Assembly (NCBI GenBank): GCA_964622375.1
Contig: CAZUQA010000021.1
Location: 1 to 18,433, forward strand
Source of the DNA: CAZUQA01 sp964622375
GTDB taxonomy: Bacteria; Bacillota_I; Bacilli_A; Erysipelotrichales; Erysipelotrichaceae
DNA: 18,433 nucleotides
Reading direction: 5' to 3'
Part shown: in pieces, positions 7,752 through 15,075 of the stretch
How the letters are laid out: each line of letters begins with the position of its first letter
Numbering within the stretch: position 1 is the stretch's first letter
Notes under the pieces: generated by a model
The model's database searches: none
Told to the model about the DNA's origin: nothing
Seen by the model: the letters and a program-made list of their open reading frames with translations, nothing else
Made by a program: the position numbers and the translations under genes

Positions 7752-8639
7752 TCACAGTAATTTTTTTAAAGCTCTTAGCAGTTCTTTTTCTTGGGGTGGC
7801 AGTAAATCCTTGACACCACTGGCAAAGCGATGGCCGCCACCACCAAACTGCTCAGCCACTTCATTGATCACGATATCTTTAGAACGTAGTGAACAGTTAT
7901 ATAAGCCATTATCATTTTCATAAAACAAAGCGATGATTTTGGCGGAACTCAAACTTTGAAATTCTTTAATACCTTCTTTGGCAAAATCCATACTGACATT
8001 AAAGTCGGCTACATCCTCTTTGCTGAGCCGCAAATGCAACAAACCGCCATCATTGCTGGCAATTGAACGCAGAGCGGTCAAAAAGTTAAATTCATTTTCG
8101 CGATAATGAAACAGTTTATCTTGCGCTAGGCTGACATCGGCTCCCTTTTTCAGCAGTTCAGCCGCCAAAAGCAGGGTTTTGGCGCTGGTAGCGGCAATGG
8201 TAAAATTTAAGGAGTCCCCGACTATCGACTGATAAAGATACTGCGCCGTAGTTGCACTGACGATATTTTCGCGTGATAAAAACAGTTCCGCTAAAATCTC
8301 ACCGGTTGCCGCGGCCTTTTCGTCCAATATGCTGTAATTACAGAATTGCTCGCTGTTAGGGTGATGGTCGATTAAGAGCGTTTCTTCAAGCATCTTGTAA
8401 TTTACTCCGACAACCCGACCGGCATTGGAACAATCTAAAATCACACCAAAACCCCAAGATGCCAGTTCCTGGTTTTCGCTTATTACCGCGCTTACCGTTT
8501 TTTCGGGATAGTTATCTTGCACAAAAGCAATTAGCGCCAATTGCGAGTTTAAAGCATCCGAGTCCGGATACTGATGGGTAAAAACATAGATTAATTCATA
8601 TTTTTCTAAGAGCCGGTAGAATAAAGCGAATTTATTCAT
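7752..8639 (-). CDS. nrnA: NrnA-like DHH/DHHA1 phosphoesterase
   Basis: The 295-residue protein has a DHH domain with H22-x-x-PDSDA (Asp26, Asp28), Asp69 in ILDCSN, the DHH triad itself (91-93) and Asp142, followed by a DHHA1 domain with GGGGH (266-270). These are the manganese ligands and substrate loop of bifunctional nanoRNase/pAp phosphatases. Members degrade 2-5 nt RNA and/or 3'-phosphoadenosine 5'-phosphate, and some relatives hydrolyse c-di-AMP or pApA. It lacks the membrane and PAS domains of GdpP. It is slightly shorter than usual (about 310-320) because the stretch between residues 55 and 66 is contracted. The start ATGAATAA overlaps the ackA stop by 8 bases with no Shine-Dalgarno sequence, indicating coupling. 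nrnA-dnaE proximity is also seen in Bacillus. Substrate choice cannot be read from sequence. Confidence 0.88.
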   Translation of the reverse strand: MNKFALFYRLLEKYELIYVFTHQYPDSDALNSQLALIAFVQDNYPEKTVSAVISENQELASWGFGVILDCSNAGRVVGVNYKMLEETLLIDHHPNSEQFCNYSILDEKAAATGEILAELFLSRENIVSATTAQYLYQSIVGDSLNFTIAATSAKTLLLAAELLKKGADVSLAQDKLFHYRENEFNFLTALRSIASNDGGLLHLRLSKEDVADFNVSMDFAKEGIKEFQSLSSAKIIALFYENDNGLYNCSLRSKDIVINEVAEQFGGGGHRFASGVKDLLPPQEKELLRALKKLL

Positions 8640-9831
8640 CGTACATTAAACGATAGGTATCGCGCGCAATAACCAACTCTTCATTGGTCGGCACAATCCA
8701 AACTTCAACTTTAGAGTCGGCTGCTGAGATTTTTTGTTCCTGAGCTCGGATTTTATTAGCTTCTTTATCGTAAGTTAAGGAAAGAGCTTCCGCCAGAATA
8801 TCCATGATATCAGCGCGTACCCCGGCATCGTTTTCTCCTAAACCGGCGGTAAACACGATAGCATCCAAGCGACCCAACAAGACAAAATAAGCCCCAATAT
8901 AGGTCGCAATACGATTAGCATAGACTTGGCGGGTGATAATCGCTCTTTCATCACCGGCGGCTTTCGCCTTTTCAATATCACGGGCATCATGAGAAATGCC
9001 GGATAAGCCTAACATCCCCGACTTTTTATTAAAGATATCGATTACTTTATCGACTTCCAAATCTAGTTTTTCACAAAGATACGGCACAACCTGGGCATCG
9101 ATGTCTCCGGTTCGCGTGCCCATCATCACCCCACTTAAGGGGGTAAAACCCATCGAAGTATTTAATGATTTCCCGCCTTTAATCGCGGTAATTGAAGCCC
9201 CGTTACCTAAGTGGCAACTGATAATATTCACTTCTTCAAGAGGTTTACCCATCAGGGCAGCCACCCTTTGCGAAACATATTGGTGGGAGGTGCCGTGGAA
9301 ACCATAACGGCGAATCTTATAGTCTTGATAGTACTGGTAGGGTAAGCCATAAAGAAAGTTAGATGCATCCATCGTTTGGTGGAAAGCCGTATCAAAGACA
9401 AATACTGCTTTTGCCTTGGGTAGCGCTTCGGCAAAAATCCGATAACCCATCAGGTTAGCCGGATTATGTAGCGGTGCCAACTCCTGCAGTTGCGCAACTT
9501 TGGCAACGACAGTGTCATCGACAAGCGCTGAAGCTGAGAAATACTCACCGCCATGGACCACGCGGTGTCCGACAGCGCTGATTTCTTCTAAAGACTTGAC
9601 TATTTTATGTTCTAGCAGAGCTGCTAAAACCCGATTGACCGCTTGTTGGTGGTCACTGATCAGCTCGCTGCATTCTTGAACTTTGACACCGTCAATATAG
9701 ATTTTGAATTCGGCATTTTCCTGGCCGATTCTCTCGATAATCCCCTCAGTCAATACTACTTCTTCCGGCATCGCAAATAATTTAAACTTTAATGATGAAC
9801 TCCCGGCGTTAATCGCAATAATTTTCTCCAT
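8632..9831 (-). CDS. ackA: Acetate kinase
   Basis: This cytoplasmic enzyme interconverts acetate plus ATP with acetyl phosphate plus ADP. At 399 residues it is the normal family length. It has the ASKHA phosphate loop INAGSSSLKF (7-16), Arg90 in GHRVVHGG, catalytic Asp147 in FDTAFHQ, His179 in YGFHGTSH, GNGAS (209-213), Arg240 in MMGTRTGD, FTAGLGEN (327-334) and Glu384 in PTNEE. These match the known active-site residues of acetate kinases. It usually works with phosphotransacetylase for fermentative ATP; no pta gene is in the window. The ATG lies one base after the ylxM stop, with a perfect AGGAGG (9838-9843) formed by the ylxM Glu codons. The gene is placed between ylxM and nrnA, which is an uncommon order. 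Confidence 0.97.
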   Translation of the reverse strand: MEKIIAINAGSSSLKFKLFAMPEEVVLTEGIIERIGQENAEFKIYIDGVKVQECSELISDHQQAVNRVLAALLEHKIVKSLEEISAVGHRVVHGGEYFSASALVDDTVVAKVAQLQELAPLHNPANLMGYRIFAEALPKAKAVFVFDTAFHQTMDASNFLYGLPYQYYQDYKIRRYGFHGTSHQYVSQRVAALMGKPLEEVNIISCHLGNGASITAIKGGKSLNTSMGFTPLSGVMMGTRTGDIDAQVVPYLCEKLDLEVDKVIDIFNKKSGMLGLSGISHDARDIEKAKAAGDERAIITRQVYANRIATYIGAYFVLLGRLDAIVFTAGLGENDAGVRADIMDILAEALSLTYDKEANKIRAQEQKISAADSKVEVWIVPTNEELVIARDTYRLMYDE

Positions 9832-9832
9832 A

Positions 9833-10129
9833 CTATTCCTCCTCTTCGATATCTTGCAGTAGTTGGCGTAATTCCGTATTATCCTGGCATAAAGCCATTC
9901 TTTTTTTATGTTTACTTAAGAGTTTTAGCTTTTCTTCATAGGCTATTAAGGTTTTCTCCGCTTTTCTGATAGTATCGCTGACTCCGGCTTTCGATATTTG
10001 CAGGTTCTCAGCAATTTCACTTAATGAGAGATCTTGACGATAATAATCGTCCATAATTTCTCTTTGTCGCGTAGTCAACAACAGTTGATAGAAATCCAAG
10101 AGTTCATTGAAGTAGTACTTGTCATTCAT
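9833..10129 (-). CDS. ylxM: YlxM/p13-like putative helix-turn-helix protein (UPF0122)
   Basis: The 98-residue protein has the sigma-70 region 4-like helix-turn-helix of the YlxM/p13 family: LTTRQREIMDDYY, then LSLSEIAENLQISKAGVSDT (34-53). A charged tail ends in four glutamates. In Gram-positives this gene sits next to ffh or ftsY, and the protein has been linked to the SRP pathway (YlxM stimulates SRP GTPase activity in Streptococcus). The HTH could also bind nucleic acid. The start overlaps the ftsY stop by 8 bases (ATGAATGA), typical of coupled translation. The expected next gene, ffh, is absent here and ackA follows instead. The Glu-coding tail doubles as the ackA ribosome-binding site. 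Confidence 0.92.
   Translation of the reverse strand: MNDKYYFNELLDFYQLLLTTRQREIMDDYYRQDLSLSEIAENLQISKAGVSDTIRKAEKTLIAYEEKLKLLSKHKKRMALCQDNTELRQLLQDIEEEE
9838..9843 (-). promoter_or_regulatory. ackA ribosome-binding site inside the ylxM Glu codons
   Basis: The minus strand reads AGGAGG six bases before the ackA ATG. The same bases encode the acidic ylxM C-terminus (codons GAA GAG GAG GAA, then TAG). It confirms the ackA start and allows strong independent initiation. Confidence 0.7.
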
Positions 10130-11081
10130 GGCTCAATCCGCTACATAAAGCTAAAATGAAATCAGCTATATCAAAGACGGCGAAATCTTGTAAGCTTTCG
10201 CCACTGCCGACATATTTTACATCAATGTTCAACTGATCTTTGATCGCCAAAATTATGCCGCCTTTAGCAGTTCCGTCAATTTTGCTCAAAATGATACCGT
10301 TGACCTCACAACACTCGGTAAAGACAGCGGCCTGATTGATCCCGTTTTGTCCGGTGGTAGCATCGATTACCAAATAGGCATTGACGCTGCCGCTTCCCAG
10401 TTCTTTTTCCGCTACTCTTTTAATTTTCGCTAACTCGTTCATCAAATTGACTTTGTTCTGCAAACGCCCGGCAGTATCAACCAAAAGATAATCATAATTC
10501 TCCGCTACGGCTAAGCGACAGGCATCGACGACAGCAGCTGCGGCTTCACCCCCGCTTTTTCCGGCAAAGCAGGCCACTTCGGCTCTTTGGGCCCAAAGCT
10601 GTAACTGGGCAATAGCGCCGGCGCGGAAAGTATCAGCTCCACAGACTAAAACTTTTTTATCCTGTTGTTTTAGGAAATAGGCAAGTTTCGCCAACGAGGT
10701 AGTTTTCCCGCTACCGTTAACGCCCACCAGCAGAATGATATTCGGCCCTTGCGGGTTCTCTTTAAACTGGCAATAGCCCTTTTCCTGATAAACGGCTAAC
10801 AATTGTTCGGATAATATATCGACAACATAATTAAAGTCAACATTATAGTATTTATTCGCTTCCGTTTTTACTCTTTCGACAATTTTATCGGCAGTCGCAA
10901 AGCCGACATCAGCTTCTAACAGGACAATCAACAAGGCTTCGAAAAACTTGTCGTTGACCGGTCCAAAAAAAGAAGCTTGACGCATTTTGCTGATGAAGGA
11001 ATCAGCCGTTTTTGTAAAAGCCGCTAATTCCTGACCTTTCTCGGTCTTCTTGCGATTTCTTAGATTAGTCAGAAAGCCCAT
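10122..11081 (-). CDS. ftsY: Signal recognition particle receptor FtsY
   Basis: FtsY is the SRP GTPase receptor, docking Ffh-ribosome complexes at the membrane for SecYEG insertion. At 319 residues it has only a short basic N-terminus, then the N domain (about 25-105) and the G domain. Motifs are GVNGSGKTT (120-128), DTFRAGAIAQL (150-160), DTAGRLQNK (202-210), SKIDGTAKGG (266-275) and VGSGESLQDF (291-300). There is no long acidic A domain, as in many Gram-positives. One deviation is that the usual GADPA-type motif after the DTFRA helix reads SGGEAAA (176-182). The ATG lies 17 bases inside the end of smc, preceded by AGAGGAAGAA. The smc-ftsY-ylxM order is conserved in Bacillota. Confidence 0.96.
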   Translation of the reverse strand: MGFLTNLRNRKKTEKGQELAAFTKTADSFISKMRQASFFGPVNDKFFEALLIVLLEADVGFATADKIVERVKTEANKYYNVDFNYVVDILSEQLLAVYQEKGYCQFKENPQGPNIILLVGVNGSGKTTSLAKLAYFLKQQDKKVLVCGADTFRAGAIAQLQLWAQRAEVACFAGKSGGEAAAAVVDACRLAVAENYDYLLVDTAGRLQNKVNLMNELAKIKRVAEKELGSGSVNAYLVIDATTGQNGINQAAVFTECCEVNGIILSKIDGTAKGGIILAIKDQLNIDVKYVGSGESLQDFAVFDIADFILALCSGLSHE

Positions 11082-14004
11082 TAGTTTCTTCCTCTTGCGC
11101 TAATTCGATAGCTTCACTCAAGCGAATTTTTAGCATTTGACTGACCCCACTATTAGTCATGGTTACCCCAAACAGGCTGTTACATTTGGCCATGGTTCCC
11201 GGACGGTGAGTGATGACAATAAATTGCGTCGTAGCCGAGAATTCTTTTAAGTAATTCGCAAAACGTTCGACATTGACCTGGTCTAAAGCCGATTCCGCTT
11301 CATCTAAAACACATAAAGGTACCGGTTTAATCTTCAAAACGGCAAACAGCACGGCGATGGCGATTAAGGTCTTCTCACCGCCGGAGAACAAACGAATGTT
11401 TGAGACATTTTTTCCCGGAGGTTGAACATTGATGTCAATTCCGCAGTTCAAAAGATCAGCGGGGTCATCCAGTATCAATTGCGCTTTGCCACCACCGAAC
11501 AGTTGGCGGAAAACTTCCGGCAAAGCAGCATTGATCTCCTTAAACATCGCTAAAAAACGTTCTTTCATGATCTCATCCATGTCTTTAATTATCGCTAAAA
11601 GCTCGTTGCGCGCTTGATCAAGATTGTCCAACTCCTTAGATAATGTCTCGTATCTTTCCGCAACCTGTAAGAATTGTTCGGGCGCATCTAAGTTGATATT
11701 ACCTAAGTCAGTGATGTCCTGCCGCAACTGTAAAGCGGCTTGTTGGCTGACATCATCGACACTTATCGCTTGATTTTTAGCGGCTTGATAGGTTAATTGG
11801 TATTCACTGGCTAAGCGCTGTAAGAGATTGTCGACTTGGGTCTTAGCGGTTGCCAAGTTGATTTTTACATTATTTAGATTCAGGCTTTCTTCACTCAAGC
11901 TGCGCCGTAGAGCTCGGATTTGTTGTTCCCGGTTTTCAATTTCCCGGCTTAAAGCAATGCGGTTTTCCTGACTTTTACTTAAAACTAAAGTAATCTCATC
12001 ACGCAAGGCATACAGCGCATTCAAACCGCTGATAATTGCAGTTTCCGCCTCCTGCAGGGTCAGGGCTTCTCCGGAAAGCGACGCGGTTTTCAAATCATAT
12101 TCCAGTTTGGTTAATTTGCCGGCTTTAGCCTCGATGACCGGTGTCAGTTGCACGATATTTAGTTTGGCATCCAGCGCACTCTCTTCGGCTACTTTTAAAG
12201 CGGATTGTAAATGTTCTTTTTCTTGTTGCAGCACGGCAATTTGGGCTTTGACGATTTCTCCTTGTTGTTGACAGTTTTCAATTTGTGAAGTGATAGTCAA
12301 AAGATTGACATCCTTGGCACTTTTACCGCCGCGAATTATCCCGCCTTTTTGCAGGCTCTCCCCCGCCAAAGTGACGATTTTAAAGCGATATTTCAACAAG
12401 CGCCCCAGGTTTAAAGCCTGATCCAGATTTTCGCAGACTAAGACCGCCTTTAACAGGCTTTGGCTAACTTCGGGATAAGCTCCAAAATCCGCCACAAAAT
12501 CGCTGGCTTGTCCTAAATAGCCTTTCTGACTTTGCGCGATGATTGCACTTTCTTTATCCAGAGTCTCTTCCGGCAAATTAGCTAAAGACAAAAAACTGGC
12601 TTTGCCGCTTTCATTCTTCCGTAAAAAAGCGATAGCGGCTTTGATACTGCTTTCATCACTGGCTAAAACATAAAACAAAGCAGCCTCCAAAGCGGCAGCG
12701 ATGGCTTGTTGATATTCCGGCTGGGCTTTGATTAAGTCACCGACTACGGCTTTGATACCAGCTAAACCTTTGTGGGCGCTGAGGGCTTTTACCCCACTTT
12801 GTTCACTATAGGGATTAGCTTGAACATAAGTCAAGTTGTTTAATTCTTTTTCATATTTGTTTAACAAATTTAAGTGTTGTTGGTAAGCGATATCATTGAA
12901 GCTCAGCTGGCTTCTAAAATCGTCGATTTGACTTTGGGCACTGTCAGCTTGTTCGTGGAGCTTCGCTAAACGGTTTTTCCGGTCGGCGATTTCCAACTTG
13001 ATCTCTTCGTATTCATATTGCAGGCGGCGATAAGCTGCGACATCAGCCGCGGTAATTATTTCACTATCTAACTCTCTTTGCAGTTCGTCTTTCTTTCTTT
13101 CACTAATTTGAATCTCCTGTATGACGCGCAGAATCTCTTGTTGTTTGTCGTTGATTAATTGATCCAACAATTTGAGATTTTCTTTTTCCTGCAGGCAAAA
13201 GGTGTCATGGACATTGATTTGCGCTTCTTTAGCGGCACAGGAGCTTTCCGCCGAAAAAATCGCAGCCTTAGTGTCGTCAATTTGTTTTTCCAGTTCGCTG
13301 ATTTGCCGCACTAAAACCGAAACTTCAATTTCCTGCAAAAGAGCTTGCTTCTTAAGGTAAATATCAGCCTTCTTAGCTTGTCTTTTTAAAGGGGCATATT
13401 GATTATCCAACTCGCTGACAATGTCGCTTAAACGCGTTAAATTGCCCTGTGTGCGTTCTAATTTCCCTTCCGCTTCAATCTTGCGTTTTTTATACTTAGC
13501 TACTCCGGCTGCTTCTTCAAAAAAAGTTCGGCGATCTGCAGGTTTGGCTTCCGCAAAGCTTTGAATATTGCCTTGGGAGATGATAGACAGGGAATCTTTC
13601 CCGATACCGATATCTAAAATCAAATCGGTTATATCTTTTAAGCGACAATTTGTTTTATTGATGGTGTAGATGTTTTCTCCGGAAAAACGACTGATTTTAC
13701 GAGCCAGCTCCACTTCCTGATAAGCTAAAGGAAAGTGCCCTTGAGAATTATCAAAAAGCAATTTCACTTCCGCAAAATTGACTCCTTTGCGTTTTTCTGA
13801 GCCATTAAAGATGATATCGCTCATTTGGCTACCACGCAGCGATTTGACTGACTGTTCGCCTAAAACAAAACGGATGGCGTCGCTGATGTTGCTTTTGCCG
13901 CAACCGTTGGGACCCACCACCCCGATAATTTCATCATCCATGTTGATGATGGTTTTATCGGCAAAGGATTTAAAACCCTGCATCTCTATGCGTTTTAAAA
14001 ACAT
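11065..14004 (-). CDS. smc: Chromosome partition protein SMC, short-armed
   Basis: SMC is the ATPase of the condensin-like SMC-ScpAB complex that extrudes loops and individualises sister chromosomes. At 979 residues it is about 200 shorter than B. subtilis SMC (1186). The N-terminal head has Walker A GPNGCGKSN (31-39). Coiled-coil arm 1 spans about 170-395, the hinge about 403-561 (ending GGIIRGGKS) and arm 2 about 565-810. The C-terminal head has signature LFSGGEKTL (872-880), Walker B LCVLDEAESALD (897-908; Asp901, Glu902) and switch ITHR (His933). All ATPase motifs are intact. The missing length is mostly in the arms. A GAGGT ribosome site precedes the ATG, and a TATAAT lies 19 bases upstream. 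scpA and scpB are not in the window. Confidence 0.96.
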   Translation of the reverse strand: MFLKRIEMQGFKSFADKTIINMDDEIIGVVGPNGCGKSNISDAIRFVLGEQSVKSLRGSQMSDIIFNGSEKRKGVNFAEVKLLFDNSQGHFPLAYQEVELARKISRFSGENIYTINKTNCRLKDITDLILDIGIGKDSLSIISQGNIQSFAEAKPADRRTFFEEAAGVAKYKKRKIEAEGKLERTQGNLTRLSDIVSELDNQYAPLKRQAKKADIYLKKQALLQEIEVSVLVRQISELEKQIDDTKAAIFSAESSCAAKEAQINVHDTFCLQEKENLKLLDQLINDKQQEILRVIQEIQISERKKDELQRELDSEIITAADVAAYRRLQYEYEEIKLEIADRKNRLAKLHEQADSAQSQIDDFRSQLSFNDIAYQQHLNLLNKYEKELNNLTYVQANPYSEQSGVKALSAHKGLAGIKAVVGDLIKAQPEYQQAIAAALEAALFYVLASDESSIKAAIAFLRKNESGKASFLSLANLPEETLDKESAIIAQSQKGYLGQASDFVADFGAYPEVSQSLLKAVLVCENLDQALNLGRLLKYRFKIVTLAGESLQKGGIIRGGKSAKDVNLLTITSQIENCQQQGEIVKAQIAVLQQEKEHLQSALKVAEESALDAKLNIVQLTPVIEAKAGKLTKLEYDLKTASLSGEALTLQEAETAIISGLNALYALRDEITLVLSKSQENRIALSREIENREQQIRALRRSLSEESLNLNNVKINLATAKTQVDNLLQRLASEYQLTYQAAKNQAISVDDVSQQAALQLRQDITDLGNINLDAPEQFLQVAERYETLSKELDNLDQARNELLAIIKDMDEIMKERFLAMFKEINAALPEVFRQLFGGGKAQLILDDPADLLNCGIDINVQPPGKNVSNIRLFSGGEKTLIAIAVLFAVLKIKPVPLCVLDEAESALDQVNVERFANYLKEFSATTQFIVITHRPGTMAKCNSLFGVTMTNSGVSQMLKIRLSEAIELAQEEETNGLSD

Positions 14005-14022
14005 TCTTACCTCAACTCAAAT

Positions 14023-14028
14023 ATTATA
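14023..14028 (-). promoter_or_regulatory. Candidate -10 element of an internal promoter for smc
   Basis: A perfect TATAAT on the minus strand lies in the 26-base gap between the rseP stop and the smc ATG, leaving room for a short leader with the GAGGT ribosome site. The -35 is weak: GACATT at 17 bases, or ACGACA at 19 bases, both within the end of rseP. It would let smc-ftsY-ylxM be transcribed apart from the upstream lipid genes. Confidence 0.35.
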
Positions 14029-14030
14029 AC

Positions 14031-15074
14031 TTAAAACATCCGAATAATGTCGTTATAAAAGGCGATAAACATCAAAGCCCCAATCACTAATAAAGAAAGC
14101 AACATTAAAGCTGTTTCAAATTTCTTGTTCAGAGGCTTGTTTAACAGCGCTTCGATTAAAATGAGAATCACCCGGCCCCCATCCAGAATCGGTAATGGCA
14201 ACAGATTAAACAAAGCGACATTCAGTGACAAGATCGCCACTAAAAAAACCAGATTGATAAAACCGGCTTGGGCTTGTTCCCCGGTCATCTGGGCGATGCC
14301 CAAAGGTCCAGAAAGATTTTCCAAGCCTTGACCTTGCAGGAGATTGCCTATTACTTTAAACATCTCCCCACTGTAAAACACCAACTCTTTTCCGGCTTCA
14401 CTGAAACACTGAAGAAAACTCAAGTGGCGCAATTCCGGTTGGCGGCCGTTGATACCAATCAGATAACGACCGTTTTCTTCATTGTATATTGGTGTTACTT
14501 CAATATTGATGAGCTGGTCTGCTCTTTTTATCTCCAAAACCAAAGTCTCTTTATTGCCAGCCAGTAAAGTCGCCAATTCAAAGTAATCCCGTATTTCCTT
14601 GCGCTTTTGTCCGTGAAAAGTCACGGCGACCACCTCATCACCGACTTTGACCCCGGCAACAGCAGCCGGATAGGTTTCTACAATCCCGTCGATGATTGGC
14701 GGCGGACTGACTAATTGGCGGGGGTCGGCGATAAACATGGCGCTCAATAAAGCCCAAGTTAACAGTACATTCATCGCAATACCAGAGAGCATAATGATCG
14801 CGCGTTTCAAGCGATTAACACCTTTCAGGGTTCTTTCAAATGGTAAATTCTCTATTTCCACCCCTTGGTCACCGGCCATACTGACATAACCGCCAAAAGG
14901 TAAAATCCGTAAGGAGTACTTAGTTTCCTTGCCTTGGTATTTTAACAGTGTCGGCCCAAAACCTAAGGCAAATTCTTGACAATAAACCTTGAAAGCCTTA
15001 GCCGCCGTGAAATGGCCGATCTCATGAATGAGAATGATAATTCCTAGTACCACAATAAAATAGACAATCGTCAT
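14031..15074 (-). CDS. rseP: RseP/RasP-family site-2 zinc metalloprotease
   Basis: This polytopic membrane protease cleaves transmembrane segments of anti-sigma factors, signal peptides or divisome proteins. Numbered from the ATG at 15074 (347 residues), TM1 carries HEIGH (17-21; Glu18 catalytic, His17/His21 zinc). A PDZ domain lies at about 122-197, and a later membrane segment has NLLPLPILDGGR, with third zinc ligand Asp298. C-terminal TM segments follow. Two starts are possible: GTG at 15083, overlapping the upstream gene, or ATG at 15074, one base after the upstream stop. I prefer the ATG because AGGTGAT (15079-15085) sits at correct spacing only for it. The gene follows the dxr position as in most Bacillota. 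Normally proS/polC come next; here smc does. Confidence 0.93.
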   Translation of the reverse strand: MTIVYFIVVLGIIILIHEIGHFTAAKAFKVYCQEFALGFGPTLLKYQGKETKYSLRILPFGGYVSMAGDQGVEIENLPFERTLKGVNRLKRAIIMLSGIAMNVLLTWALLSAMFIADPRQLVSPPPIIDGIVETYPAAVAGVKVGDEVVAVTFHGQKRKEIRDYFELATLLAGNKETLVLEIKRADQLINIEVTPIYNEENGRYLIGINGRQPELRHLSFLQCFSEAGKELVFYSGEMFKVIGNLLQGQGLENLSGPLGIAQMTGEQAQAGFINLVFLVAILSLNVALFNLLPLPILDGGRVILILIEALLNKPLNKKFETALMLLSLLVIGALMFIAFYNDIIRMF

Positions 15075-15075
15075 C

